DNA of 64,000 nucleotides, from contig JAJEKV010000063.1 in assembly GCA_021234155.1 (NCBI GenBank), positions 7,005,710 to 7,069,709 on the forward strand. The letters are read 5' to 3'. How positions within the stretch are numbered: position 1 is the stretch's first letter; each line of letters begins with the position of its first letter. The DNA comes from Isoetes taiwanensis. Taxonomy: Eukaryota > Streptophyta > Lycopodiopsida > Isoetales > Isoetaceae. The translations under genes were made by a program, and so were the position numbers. A model generated the notes under the pieces. That model had not been told where the DNA came from and searched no databases. It saw nothing but the letters and a program-made list of their open reading frames with translations. This document shows positions 34,327 to 45,730 of the stretch, one piece after another.

Positions 34327-34599
34327 GCCAGCATTAAATGCGTGACACAAGGCTGACAGGATCCAAGTGCTTTAGGTGTTGGGTGGTTGTCGCGTTTTTT
34401 TTATCACTACTATAGAATTTACACCGCCAGCAGTCATTTTGAAACTGAAAATCAATAAAATGAAGCCCTTGGAGTGTTCCCATGGAATGTCAAAAAAAGC
34501 TTGAAACATAATCCCATCTCTGAACATAGCAATACATTACCAGCTATAACTTCAAACCCTAATTCATGCCCAAATCTGGCTGCTTCTGTATCATCAAAA

Positions 34600-34812
34600 C
34601 ATAAAGAAAAAGCAAGGTAAGAAATGGCCTGATAATATTGTGACATATAAAGTAGAACTCATGATTCAGATGGATCTATGGAAAGGTCTGTAGAACTAAG
34701 GCATAACATAAAGAAAAAGCAACGATAAGAAATGGCCTGAGAATATTGTGACAAATAAAATAGAACTCATGATTCAGATGAATCTATGAATAGATCTGCA
34801 GAACTAAGGAAT
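34600..34812 (+). repeat. Tandem duplication of about 107 bp
   Basis: Copies start CATAAAGAAAAAGCAA at 34600 and 34707 and are about 90% alike. No coding content. Confidence 0.85.
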
Positions 34813-34819
34813 AATGTAA

Positions 34820-35529
34820 GGTTAAAATATGCTCACCTTGTGTCCAGTTTGATCAACTATTCTTAATCTCTTCAGATCGACCTATCCCTATTCAATCGGC
34901 TTCAAATCGCACATCAAGCTCTTCAAATCGGCTTAGGTTTTGCGGAACAATAAGAATTCGGGGTCCTGTTGATGAGACAGTATTTTACAGTGAGGGTGTA
35001 TGCCAGAAGGTAATTATGATCTACTGTCTTCCCGATAATTAGTGTCTAATCTAAATTTGGGGTTCTATTTTCCTACAGATTGACTATGGATTCAAAGGAA
35101 TCGACATTATTGCTACCTATTGGAAATATGCTTGCTTTTTTAGCAATTGCTGAATTTGGCACCATCGACATCTCACTAAAGCCTAATTTAAAGCTTGTGC
35201 TTGATTCATCGGTGTAGAAGTGGAGCCATTCCCTTGCTCGTATGCCATGTATTTGTTCTCTAAAGTTGATTTCATTCCTTATGTGGTAGCACAGTGTTTG
35301 AGATAAGCTACTTACATAATAGTTTGCGAAGTAGTTTATGTTTCATTACCTCCCTATCTATGGATAATGATAGGTTTTATTACCTTCCTATATATAGATG
35401 TTGATAGAAAACTACTTGAATTTGTTTTTTATCCAGGAGGGCGACTGATTTGCTTTTAAAAAAGCGCCAATAATTAGGGGATTGGCACAAGCTATAGCCA
35501 TCTGTGGGTCTTTGCCTATCATCTGGGGA
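34820..35529 (+). other. Unrecognised possible exons
   Basis: Two stretches look coding with splice-like borders: IRGPVDETVFYSEGVCQK ending at a GTAATT donor (about 35010), and, after a TTTCCTACAG acceptor (about 35080), LTMDSKESTLLLPIGNMLAF followed by LAIAEFGTIDISLKPNLKLV. Frames between them are not proven compatible. A third piece, VDIRACDQQNVQMNLVHGDF, follows at 36213. I do not recognise the protein; it could be a host gene fragment with a MITE in its intron (35539-35958). Confidence 0.3.
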
Positions 35530-35538
35530 TTCATACCT

Positions 35539-35958
35539 GGCGTAGGATAGTCTTACCCTGGATCCCGGAGGTGTGATCCCGGAGGACGGGATCCCGGAGG
35601 ACGTGTGATCCTAGAGGACAGGATCCCACTGTTAACTGCGCAGTTAAAAGGTGACTGCGCAGTTTAGGGCCATTTTTTGCCCGGATTTTTGCTTGCTGAT
35701 AGCAACGACGCTGCCATCTCTTCCTCCTTGGCATCAAACTACAGCTCTTCTCAAGCCCATTCCGACCACCTCGCACAAACCCCAGCTGATTCCGTGGAGG
35801 ATCGGCCAAGAAAAAAGCATAAGAAAACTTGGCTGATTTTCGCTATAAGGGGCTTTTTTTTTTTCGCAGTTACTGTGCAGTAAGGGGATCCCGCCGATGT
35901 CGTCCTCTGGGATCACACCTCCGGGATCCCCCAATCCAGGGTAAGACTATCCTACGCC
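35539..35958. mobile_element. Mutator-type MITE, 420 bp, possibly with captured sequence
   Basis: Inverted ends starting GGCGTAGGATAGTCTTACCC, perfect for 25 bp (35539-35563 and 35934-35958) and continuing imperfectly past 40 bp. The 9-bp target duplication TTCATACCT is perfect (35530-35538 and 35959-35967), as in Mutator-like elements. The TIRs contain repeated GGATCCCGGAGG. The inner 200 bp read as an open frame with a basic patch (RPRKKHKK), which might be a captured host fragment (Pack-MULE). Confidence 0.93.
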
Positions 35959-35999
35959 TTCATACCTCGCGTCTGTATGTTTTCTTAATTCCTTTTAGT

Positions 36000-36660
36000 T
36001 ACTTGACTACTAATATGTTAAAGGAGGAGGAAATTCGATACTAAAGCCAATTTTTTATCTATGTCATATAATATGGATCGACATGGATGGTAATCACATG
36101 GTTCATTTTGTGGCATTGCACAAAAAGAATAACATTGTTGGTTCTTAATTTCCATTGTTGCTAAACTGCTTGATGTGATTAAGCTCTCTAATATTCAACT
36201 CCATGTTTGCAGGTTGACATTCGAGCTTGTGATCAACAAAATGTCCAGATGAATCTTGTTCATGGTGATTTTCTGTCTATAAAGGTCCCAGGTTTATATG
36301 AGAAACATCCTGCACTGGTTTATCGGCTTATCGATGTGCTATCTATGCTCAATATGCTAGTATTACTTATGACCAAGTTCCAAATGTGCATTAAGTTTAG
36401 TACATTGGATTGAATGCTGCAACTTTTGTATTTCACGAAATGGAAGCAGAAATTGTATTCTCTTGGACAACAATAATTGCAGCTTTTGTTCAGCATAACA
36501 AAGAAAGAAAACTCTGATATTCTTCTTAAAGATGATGCAGAAAAGCTTCAAGCTGCATCAGGTTGCATTTCTTGCCATTCTTAAAAGCTTCCTCTATTAT
36601 GGCATTAATAAATGAAAGTAACTTATTCATGCTTTTGCGCGTTGGAAACTGGCTCAGAGC
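36000..36660 (+). other. Low-information stretch with one possible exon
   Basis: Holds the possible exon at about 36213-36410 (QVDIRACDQQNVQMNL then VHGDFLSIKVPGLYEKHPAL) preceded by a TTTGCAG acceptor. Otherwise AT-rich with no clear feature. Confidence 0.25.
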
Positions 36661-36662
36661 CT

Positions 36663-36997
36663 AAAATGTTAATGTGAGCTGCACTTTTGTGTAAAATATC
36701 TGGGGACTCAGATATTTTAATTAGCTAAATCATCCTGGTGTAGTCTGATTAAGTATCTCGAAGACCAAAATGTTAATGTGAACTGCAATTTTTTATGTAT
36801 AAAAATTCTGGGGACTCAGATAATGCATGGCTCATATTTAATAAGCTAATTCGGCCTGGTTAGTCTGATTAAGTGGCTCAAAGACGAAAATGTTAATGTG
36901 AACTGCACTTTTCTTTGTGTAGAAAATTTGGGGATTCTCATAAATCATGGCTCATATTTAATAAGCTAATTCAGCATGGTGTAGTCTGATTAAGTTA
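36663..36997 (+). repeat. Three tandem copies of a 104-120 bp unit
   Basis: Units start AAAATGTTAATGTGA at 36663, 36767 and 36887, each ending near GTCTGATTAAGT. Copies 2 and 3 share a GGCTCATATTTAATAAGC block missing from copy 1. The 37000-37740 sequence after it shows no recognised gene. Confidence 0.85.
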
Positions 36998-37740
36998 TCC
37001 TTCCTTACATTTCCACTGCTCTTGCTTAAGTCGAGACATCTCTAATATTTTGTCATGTGCCCCAGATTTTTTTCATGTATTCCAGATCATCTGCATAAAA
37101 ATCCAAAGTCCAAAAATCCAAAGTCCATATTTTGCCTTTCAATCTCATGGCAGGTCAAAATGGAAGTGAAAAGTTTTCATTGGCCAAAACATTGAATTTT
37201 TTGAGTAAGCCTGGTTTATACGATGTAGGGTGCAGCTGATCGAAGAAGACAATGAGCTTCTATTATAGGGAGGAATCCATAAATTTCTACTTGGCAGAAT
37301 GATTAGGTAACTATATGTCTATAAACTCATATTCATTTGCCTGCAACATGGTCTCCATGATTAATGCATAATAGTTATTGTGGTCTTAGCACATTGTCTC
37401 TGATGTAGACAATGCATGTTAATATGTAGCAAAATAACCGGGCGTTTCAGGGGGATTTGATGTGGATGTAAAAATAACAATTCCTGAAACGATAGACCAT
37501 ATATCCCCCGAGTGAGTGTCGCGAATGTGGCTCTTGGTATCAGTAATCCATAGCTCCTCTAGAAGTGCCTGATCTCCCAAGCAGCTCTGGCAAAATATGA
37601 GTCGGCCTTTCTCCTAATGGGCTTCCTCGGAGCTGCTGGTCTCTCTGGGGGCGGCTTCAAGGTGTTCTTCTTGGTATGTCTACCTCCTTCCACGTAGGTG
37701 ACCCTGTGCTCCTCATAGTACTTTTACTCCTCGTACATTT

Positions 37741-38500
37741 TCATGTACTGGTTGTACTCTTTAAGTTTCTTCCTGTACTCAAGCTCGTGCTTGAGTATAT
37801 ATGACTCCGCGCAGGCCTCGGCTTCTTCTTGTCTGCTGCCGGCTGCTTTGGGGATGGCCATCTTGGGTACGGGGGTACCTCTGCTGTCGGCTCCTCCTCT
37901 TCATTACTTGCGTTCGAGGGTCCTGAGCCCTCAGTGGGAACAGGGACCCTCATCTCCTCATCTGACTCGGTGTTAGAGGAGGGGGGCGGCTTGTCGGGCT
38001 CCTGCTCCCGAATGACGACGCCTTTTGCCGGCGTTGTTTTCAGCTTACGCCGGGTCTCCTTCGGTAACTCCGGGTTCTTCCCCTTGTCCACCTTCTTCTT
38101 CAGGTGCTCCTTCTTGCGCTTCCTGCACTCTTCCTTCTTCTTTCTTCTCTCCTCCTTCTGTCTCCTGCGCTCTTATTTCTCCCTCCTACGCTCCTCCTTG
38201 GTCTTCTTGACCTGTGGTCCCTCGTCCTCCCTTTTCCTCTTCCGCTCCTTCTTCTCTAATTTCTTGAGCTCCCTCTCTAGCTCCCTCCTCAGTTCTTCTG
38301 CATCTCTCTCATCTTCGTGGCCCGGCTCGCTCTGGCTCCCAGGGCCCTCATGTGTGTTGGCTGCTCCTCCTCATTGTCCTGGGCTCGTTCCTCCTCCTGG
38401 TGCTGTTTGGTTCAGGCGATGTTTGGAATCAAGGCAATCGGCTTCCTGGCGTCTAGAAATCGTCTTCTGGGACGAGGAGCTGTTTGCTGGAGAAGGTAAG
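37741..38500 (-). pseudogene. Charged coiled-coil-like minus-strand frame
   Basis: Read on the minus strand, a long Lys/Glu/Arg-rich helix (KKLEKKERKRKREDEGPQVK, ERRRQKEERRKKEECRKRKK) leads into KNPELPKETRRKLKTTPAKG, a Pro/Ser/Glu-rich linker and KKKPRPARSHIY. One in-frame TAA interrupts the helix at about 38174. No family is recognised. It could be an N-terminal or gag-like region of a retroelement, since a hairpin pair like that at 18.3 kb lies just upstream on the same strand. Confidence 0.4.
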
Positions 38501-38641
38501 TGTAAATGAGGAACCCTAATTGTCTACTTATAGGTAGGGGGATTTTAGGGTTTGGACCTGCAATTCCATATTATGCCATTCTAGGAGGTATTAGTGTAGA
38601 TATGATGAGTACATTAGGTTTATGTAGCCAAAAAGCATCCA

Positions 38642-38711
38642 CCACTCACACAGTGCGCGAGGAGCAAATCCGAGAATGGCGGATTTGGTTTGGGCGCACT
38701 TTGTGAGGGGT
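38642..38711. repeat. Hairpin with CTCACACAGTGCGCG arm
   Basis: About 31-nt arms with few mismatches around a 7-nt loop AGAATGG. The stem is perfect next to the loop (CAAATCCG / CGGATTTG) and GC-rich in the middle (GTGCGC). It resembles the 18.3-kb hairpins in the order CTCACAC, GCGC core, AGCAAA.CC. Confidence 0.85.
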
Positions 38712-38853
38712 CACCTCTTTTTGGGTCCAATTTTCAATTTATAAAGAGTTTCTTAGTGATCTAACATGCAAAACTAGCTACAAACCAAGGGATAAGTTGA
38801 ACTTCACTATCAGATTAGCTAAATTATGCATCTAACTAGGTCAACATGGGTCC

Positions 38854-38890
38854 ACCACTCACACAGTGAGCGGGGAGCAAATCCAAGCAT
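38854..38890. repeat. Second, decayed CTCACACAGTG hairpin arm
   Basis: CCACTCACACAGTGAGCGGGGAGC matches the left arm of the 38642 hairpin except for a few bases; its right arm is largely lost. Spacing to the first is 212 bp, close to the 189 bp between the two 18-kb hairpins. Confidence 0.6.
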
Positions 38891-38954
38891 GGCCTAGAGA
38901 TTTGTAGCACTTGACTCCTTTCACTAAAAATTTTTCCAGCACCAGCTAATCTAT

Positions 38955-39320
38955 TTATGATGAGGTCTTTTCTTCATAATGTTTTAATAAAAACAACCAC
39001 ATCTGCCTAGGACTTAGGTTCCTCAACTTAAGCCTAACAGTAGGGCTTACCTTGCAGGAAATTATGCCTTGAGCCCAGTATAAAGACCTCCCAGTTCCCA
39101 TGTGACTATTAACAGGTGTCCCTTCTGCATTTGCTGGACCTAAACCTGCATTTGTTCTCATATTAACAGAACCTTCAAAAACTGACCTCGTAATGGTGTT
39201 CATGTTCATATTTATGCCTCCATATGGATCAGTAAGATCCCAAAGATCCTCAACATCTAAAATGTGTTTCACAACATCCTTTCACACTTGGAATACTGGT
39301 CCTCCCTTGTAGACCTCCAT
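38955..39320 (-). pseudogene. Ty1/copia gag fragment (UBN2-like)
   Basis: Minus-strand reading MEVYKGGPVFQV then KDVVKHILDVEDLWDLTDPY follows the pattern of copia gag N-termini (WK..M...L...DLWD), and RQMWLFLLKHYEEK suits the later (E/A)W..L...Y motif. One stop interrupts it (near 39290). It begins about 80 bp after the primer-binding site of the same strand. The rest of the element is not seen, so it is truncated. Confidence 0.6.
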
Positions 39321-39397
39321 AGTGTTTAAAAGGCTAGCTCAAAATCTGTTAGACATTGTGAAAATGCAAACAACCAAGCAATTTCAACTTGAAAAAT

Positions 39398-39410
39398 GGC
39401 TCTGATACCA
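39398..39410 (-). promoter_or_regulatory. tRNA-iMet primer-binding site of a copia element
   Basis: On the minus strand TGGTATCAGAGCC, the classic plant retrotransposon primer-binding site complementary to the initiator tRNA-Met 3' end. The 5' LTR should lie to its right (39411 to perhaps 40300); its outer end was not found. Confidence 0.8.
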
Positions 39411-40330
39411 GGTTATTTTCATAAGTTCTAGTTCAATTCATGAATTTAAACTAGACTAAGAAATACTTCATATATATCAAACACCAACTTAGCAAAGAGC
39501 AATGATTAATCTTATAGCAACAATTAATCATTAAAGACCATTGAATATTGTAGCAAATATGGCACTGTAGCACGGGTATTGACCCGAATACTGTAGAAAG
39601 GTTGACATACTGGTTGCACCCCTAAATTTCCAACTGATAGCACAAATTTCTCCTTAATTATCAATTCCGGCCAACTGAAAATTCAAGTCGGCCTTCTGTG
39701 TTTCTTATAGGAACAACTCTGTTGGTTGTGGCATCAGATTTGGCCGACTTGCCGAGGTCTGACTTGAATGGAGTTTGCCCCCAAATTTTAGTGCCAGCTC
39801 AAACTATAAGAATAGTATATGGTTCAAAAATGACCATTGAACTTTTTTACGAATATTGAACCCTTTATATGTACAACTTAGGGTTCAACATTATAAGCAG
39901 AATAATTATGCACGGGTGTATGTACATGTCACAACCTACAAAAAGTAGGATCAATTGCACTACCTTGAACTCCCTGAGTTCCCCGCAGCCTTGAGTTACC
40001 AGAACTCCCCACGCACAACTGAAAAACTAATCCCCAGGATTAGCTTGAAGCCCTACTTCAAGAAGTTCTATTGCTAGAACTAATGCTGCTACTGAAGTAT
40101 TGCTCAATAACAGAGCAAAACGCCACAATGGATAATTCCAAAAGAACACAAAAAAGTTTGTGGAATAATCCCAATAGGGTCGAAACTGACTCTCGGCAAC
40201 TCAGAAAGAGGATACAGGCTGTAAGCACAAGCTTTAGACCGCCAACAAAATCCCGCCAAGCTGCTCCCAGCAAAAGATGAGATCTCTAAAACCCATCCCA
40301 AACTCCTTTATAGAGTCCCTAAGGCTAAGA

Positions 40331-40860
40331 TTAGCCTAAGCAAAGGCCATTTAAAAATAATCCCATGCCGCCCCTAGGCAAGTAATTCTCGGAACGTTCA
40401 CAGGCCACCCCATGGCATTCCCAGGGCAGACTCTCGGCCCCAAGGCCCGCAAGCACAACTTGCCCTTGGTCCGTAACAATTTCCTCCCCTCCCCTTAGGA
40501 CCTTGTCCTCAAGGTCTAGAGTTTGAATGAGGAAAGCATTGCACAAACTCATCTGTCTTCCAAGTGGCATCGATAGGAGACTGGCCTCGCCACAAGACTA
40601 GATATTCATGAATATCTTTATTGCGGAACTGCCAAGAAGCACCATGCTTAGCTCATAAATGTTCATCATTTAGAACAAGACATTACCTTCACATTTGTAA
40701 ACACAACTTTGTTAGATCTTCTTGCAATCCAAAAGTTGCATCAACAACAAGACGCAAATTTAGATCATCTGTCTTAGCCCAGAATGCATCAAGCACTACT
40801 CGCCAACAGATATTCTTGGGGAAACCAGAGCCAAGCACAAGCCAAATCCCTGATTAGGCA
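40331..40860 (-). pseudogene. Ty3/gypsy chromovirus 3' end with chromodomain remnant
   Basis: Minus-strand reading contains HEYLVLWRGQSPIDATWKTD followed by a FP..N...LEDKV-type end (TLDLEDKVLRGG, EEIVTDQG in another frame). This is the C-terminal chromodomain of chromovirus integrases, which targets integration to marked chromatin. Frames shift within it. No RT or integrase core is seen, so only the 3' end is present. Confidence 0.65.
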
Positions 40861-41496
40861 AGATAGTATGACTCGGAGCAGTTTGACATACGTCCAGTGA
40901 TGCAACCCCAAAACAAGAACCCTTGCCGTTGCAAGAAAAGAAAAAAAAAAAAAAAAAAACCGGAAAGGTTATACTTTATATTTTTGGTATATTTACCTTT
41001 AGGTTGATCCAGCCAATCATGGTTGTCCTGTCAACCCATACAAATGCAAAGGTTTCAAGTCCATCCACTAGACTCCTTAACCTTGATTTTATTTCTACTT
41101 TAATGAACTATTGCCATCTAAAAACTCACTATCCGCACTCAGTAGATACAAGTCATCTACTTATGTCAATCATATCCCAGACCACCCAGTGGTAAGATCG
41201 AGGCTACTCCACAACCATGGACATCCCATAGGGTCTAGCATGCGCGACATGCCCCCAAATTACTTGTAACACTTTAGGCCTTTGTCTCACTCAAAATAGA
41301 GCATCAAATCCCCTGATCCGAATCTTTTTACCAAATCCGGCCTACTTGTATCACGTCACGATGAAGCAGAGGGATTTTCCCTTTTAAACTTCTTGCCCAA
41401 TCTAAGGGCGCCACCTCATACCCATAAATCAATGGTTAGGGGGTTTTCTACGAGGCCTTTATAATTTTAATTAAATGACACTTTTGCATACGAAGC

Positions 41497-41639
41497 AAAT
41501 GCCATTTAAAAAAAACCCCACGCCGCCCCTAGGCGGTAAGGAATTCTCGGAACGTTCACAGGCCACCCCGTGGCATTCCCAAGGCAGACTCTCGGCCCCA
41601 AGGCCTGCAAGCGCGACTTCCCCTTGGTCCGTAATAGTA
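41497..41639 (-). repeat. Second copy of the chromovirus 3' flank
   Basis: About 143 bp matching 40339-40483 at roughly 90%, including ATTCTCGGAACGTTCACAGG and GACTCTCGGCCCCAAGGCC. Same orientation, 1157 bp apart. It marks another fragment of the same element family. A pure A-run lies at about 40940-40960. Confidence 0.8.
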
Positions 41640-42273
41640 CACTAGTACACTGTAAGCTTGAGCCTAATTATGTGATGACTATGTTATAGAATTCCAACAT
41701 TATGCATGTACATTTGATTGACATGGTTATTTAAACCATGGTTTTAAGAGATTTGGCTTTCTTAGTTTCTAAGCATGTAAATTTGCATGTCACCTCGAAC
41801 CCTTGTGTTAAGAAAGTTGGCTACCTTTTGGACAATTAAATATGTGTATCGTATTTGTATGCAAGCCAAAGGTGGAACATGGTGTATTTGCCATTTGGTT
41901 TAGGTTTCCCCTTGGTATTTTTAAATTAAATTTTCCAACACCGCGATTAAGATTCCAAGTTTTTGGGCATATCTCAAAGAGATGCTCCCTACCAATACTC
42001 ATGATTTAGCCATTAAAATGACCAATGACAATATATCTATGAAGATACACCCCATAACTTGCATACATACATGCATAGTTGACAATTTTAAGCCAACCAA
42101 GTTGGATCTACTTTAATAACAACACCGACCCAACATGCCAAATAGATTTGGTTGACACAAATAGGCCAAATACAGTTAATGTCTATGTGCTTTGTTGTGC
42201 GTGGCAACTGGTGGTTAATGATGACGACATCAAGTTCAATTAGTTTTAGGAATGAATTTTTGTCAGATCTATA

Positions 42274-42463
42274 TATGAATCCTAGGATCTAGGATGGGTC
42301 ACAAACTTGAACAAGGGCACTGGTTTGAACACCGCGATGTATGTTCGAATGTGCGCTTCCCCCGACTATGTATGACTCCTAGGATCCAGGATAAGTCACA
42401 AAATTGAACAAGGGAAGTAGGCATAGCACCGCACTGTATCTTCGGATGTGCACTTCCCCCGAA
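42274..42463 (+). repeat. Tandem duplication of about 97 bp upstream of the DUF4408-type gene
   Basis: Copies start at 42274 and 42371; both contain CCTAGGATC.AGGAT, GAACAAGGG and CACTTCCCCCGA-type ends. The array ends about 130 bp before the likely TATA box. Confidence 0.8.
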
Positions 42464-42590
42464 GGTTCGCGAGAATGTCGACATAAAGTGAGGTCAATAG
42501 GGTTGCAAGCGTATCAACAAAGATGGGCGGCAAATTGTTGTCCCATATGGTGGACCAAAGGCAACTTTTCTTTTTATCTTTAGGTCCTCA

Positions 42591-42597
42591 ATATAAG
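42591..42597 (+). promoter_or_regulatory. Probable TATA box
   Basis: ATATAAG in CTCAATATAAGGGC, 119 bp before the chosen ATG. It is followed by a CT/CA-rich leader with CTCATCACTTCTTCA, as in plant 5' UTRs. Confidence 0.45.
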
Positions 42598-42709
42598 GGC
42601 AAGCGAGGCCTCTCCCAAACTCACAAAATCTCATCACTTCTTCAACATAGCAAGGGCTTGGTTATAGATCATTTTGGTGAAGGCCTGAACGAGAAAAGTT
42701 CCAGCAGTT

Positions 42710-43587
42710 TTGGTGATGCATCTTCTGAGCGACGTAGCAAAAAAGCTGAAGCCTTCTCTTGCGAGAAAGCTCGCCGTAACGTTTTTCATATTTCCGGCTA
42801 CCGGGTTCATTCCGAGCTTGCTCAAGCACAAGGCACCTGATCGATTTGGAGCGTGCACTGTCTGGGAAAATCTGCAGTCCTGGTTCGAAGAACGCTCGGT
42901 TTTCTCTGACCTTGAATTTGTGTTCCTTGTTTGGCTTCCAAATACATGGGAAACGGTTTCCGAGTGGCTCACTCCCTTGCATTTGTTTGCTGTCACAAAC
43001 GTAATGATCATGGCGATCTTTTTCTTATCCACTGCCCGCCTTGAGGATAAATCCTGGGCCGTCGGTAATCCCAGGATTAAATCCCAGCCGTCCAACGTTC
43101 CTGCTAATAAAATCTCCTGGGCCGTTGGTAATCCCAGGATTAAATCCCAGCCGTCCAACGTTCCTGCTAATAAAATCTCAGTTCAGAAAGTTGCAAGTGC
43201 AGTTCCATCTCAAAACCAAAACGTTGCAGTTGAAGCAAAGGAGGTTGCAGTGAAGGGGATTAAGTATCCAGCTGAAGCAGTCAAAACTCTCCATGGATCA
43301 AAGGATTTGGTAGCTCAAGAGGTCAAAGCTCTCGAGTTGGCGAAGGAGCTGGTGCTGCAGGAGGTCAAAACTCCCACCAAGGGCCTAGAGAGATCTTCAA
43401 GTGCAGGGGAGAAGGAGCATCACAACATCAAGAAGTGCCCAAAGCTTGAGAGCAGTGCAACTTCTAAGCTCATTGTCCTAAACTGTCCCCGCTACCGACA
43501 TCTGTTAACGATGATCTTGATGCTTTCAATCAAAGGGTCGAAGATTTCATTGTAAAATTTAAGGAGCAGTTACGATGCCAGGAATAA
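42710..43587 (+). CDS. DUF4408/DUF761-type plant protein, one frame break
   Basis: Intronless plant gene. The N-terminal part has two hydrophobic segments: LAVTFFIFPATGFIPSLL (about residues 21-38) and, after the DUF4408-like WLPNTWETVSEWLTPLHLFA, VTNVMIMAIFFL (about 94-106), so the product is probably membrane-anchored. A duplicated 21-residue block follows, then a Lys/Glu/Val-rich linker. The end is a DUF761-like motif, DAFNQRVEDFIVKFKEQLRC, reached only by a shift of frame between about 43470 and 43495. In the unshifted frame translation ends at 43555. Members of this family are small plant proteins of unclear function. The break could be a sequencing error because the motif is intact beyond it. 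Confidence 0.75.
43052..43177 (+). repeat. In-frame 63-bp tandem duplication in the DUF4408-type gene
   Basis: Copies 43052-43114 and 43115-43177 differ at one base and encode SWAVGNPRIKSQPSNVPANK twice. Being in frame, it lengthens the linker without breaking the protein. Confidence 0.95.
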
Positions 43588-44180
43588 ATTATATTGTATA
43601 TATATACTCGGTCTATATTAGTAAGATACATGTATGTCTTACCTAGGCTACCTTATGCTTGTCAAAAACCTTGGCATGTGTCCTCTAGTTCTTGTCTAAG
43701 GGATCTTTTGATCTCTTTTTTATGTTCTATGGATCTCTCCACAGAATTGGAATCCTTTCTTTGGAGCATGTCTTCTTTAACTTTCACCATCCTAGTGCTT
43801 TGAGGTGGTCCCCTCTATCCTTTTATAAATATATATATGGTTGTGGTTATTGTGATGATATATAACATTCGTCTCTGTGTTTCAATGTTTTTAGTCGTGT
43901 TTCTACAGGTGTATAATAATAAACACATAAGAATAAGTTTGAAATCAATGGGTTAATAGATTAATGTTGCTATGCAAGATTATCTTTTCTAAAGAGCCTT
44001 TACACCCTATTGCTGCACACTACACCCATTATTTATAACCCAATTGTACAAATACTCATGCTGCCTACCAAAATGGATGCTATAAACATAACTTGCTTAT
44101 AGTTGTCATCACTGCTATAATTAATAGTAATATTTTCGTTGCGTATTATGTAACAACAACAAGAATCTATACGTGTATTG
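43588..44180. other. Downstream region without a gene
   Basis: AT-rich, with a TATATATA run near 43593 and 43828. It probably contains the 3' UTR of the preceding gene. Nothing else recognised. Confidence 0.5.
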
Positions 44181-44184
44181 AATG

Positions 44185-45290
44185 AAATTATTGACTATAG
44201 TTTAGTTCTTTTCTTTGAATAAAGAGACTAGTGGGCTTAAGAAGACGTGGCTTCATTTCTCACTATTCAAAAGTAGTCTCTAATACATTGCATTGTTCAA
44301 CTCCTAAAAGAGGCAATGGCCTTCAAAAAGCATACATATTGTAAGACTAGAAAAAATGAAATCAATGAGGGAATAGAATAGAATTGAGTTGCGTTGAGTT
44401 AGGAAAGGAAGATAAAGTTGCCTTTTGCCATACATACGAGAGTTTCAAACATTAAAATCAATGATATATCCATTGTGGTTTTGTTCAACTCTAAGGAGTC
44501 CACTAAGATACCTCTTTTAAAATATTACTTTTATTTAGAAAGAAAACACTTAAAAAAAGTTAAGTCTATATTTCTAGTGCCAAAAACTTATGTGAATTGG
44601 ACTTCACAGATGTTGCCTAAAGCCATGTTAGAAGGCTATCTATTATTTGTTGATCAGATTTAAAAGTGAAAGTTGTCTAAAAATGTCACTTTTATGAAGA
44701 CATTAATAAACTTATATTTTAATACCTTCTTTCTTCCACGTCACTTCTAGGGCATCTTCTTTCATAATCATGAAGCTCTAACATTTAACAAGGTTGCGTA
44801 TTAAATCAAAGAATAGAATTATTGACCCTAGTTTAGCATGTTGTTTTTTTCTTTAGAATAAAGACAATAGTTAAGAAGGGGAAGTCTTGAGTTCCTTTCT
44901 TACTATACATTCAAAATTTAAAAGCGATCTTATAATATATATTCCATTGTTAAACTCCCTAGAAAGACCCATTCTTCAAATGTGGTGACGTGATATTATA
45001 AAAGAATAGAACAAGATGGAATTAGAGTGAAGAATAGAATAGAAATTAAATTGCATTGAATTTATGAGAAGGAGAGATAAAGAGTTGCCCTTTTGCCGCA
45101 CATTCTAAGTGTCAAAATGGAATCTCATGATGCTCTATTGACTCTTAGAAGTCCCTAAGATACAATTTAAATATTGTGTCTTTTTAGAAACACACATAAA
45201 AAAAGTACATATCTACATTTTTTTGGTGCCAAACTTGGCACTTGGACTTTTGAAATGTTGCCTAAGGAGCATGCCAAAGGAAGGAAGGAA
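44185..45290 (+). repeat. Decayed direct duplication of about 620 bp
   Basis: The stretch 44185-44640 is followed by a diverged copy at about 44805-45280. Shared blocks include TAGTTTAG...TTTCTTT.GAATAAAGA, GGAGATAAAG-TTGCC.TTTTGCC, and AAATGTTGCCTAA. Many indels. No coding sequence is recognised in either copy. Confidence 0.65.
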
Positions 45291-45730
45291 GTATATTTTC
45301 ATTAAGCACCACAAAGGCCCGATCGAAGGACATGTCGACCACAGAATTGCAAAGAAACAAAATACATTGCATGGGCGAAGGCAGAGTGAGCACCATGGCG
45401 ATTAAAAACTAGCAGGGGAAAAGCGTTGCCATGATGACCACAAATCAAAAAGCTATCTTTAGCAAAAAGCAACAAGCATACCTCCAACAAGCAGGAACTT
45501 CAACAAGCGCCCGACGTAACCTCTTCCACGGCTAGTGCAGAATCTTTGGTAGATGCTTGGACTCATGTAGCTAAACCTCCATCCTCCTAATCTCACTTTC
45601 ATGAACTGCGATGGCCCTTAAACTGCTTTCTTCTCCTTTTCCTTCTTTTTCTCCACACATGGTTCTAAGGCATCTAACGTTGGCGAGAGCTCCTGGCATT
45701 TAACGGGGTTGCATATTAGCGAGGAGTCGA

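Noticed and set aside
27240..34420. Inverted ends for a second transposon around the 27-34 kb gene pair
   Set aside because: GC-rich stretches near 27250 and 34320 were compared by eye but do not form an inverted match; the ends remain unknown.
37829..38509. 226-codon plus-strand frame rich in Ser/Leu/Phe
   Set aside because: It is the complement of the Lys/Glu-rich minus-strand coding sequence; its composition follows from that.
40937..40960. A-run as the tail of a LINE or SINE on the plus strand
   Set aside because: No retroposon body or target duplication could be linked to it; the adjoining chromovirus fragment is on the other strand.
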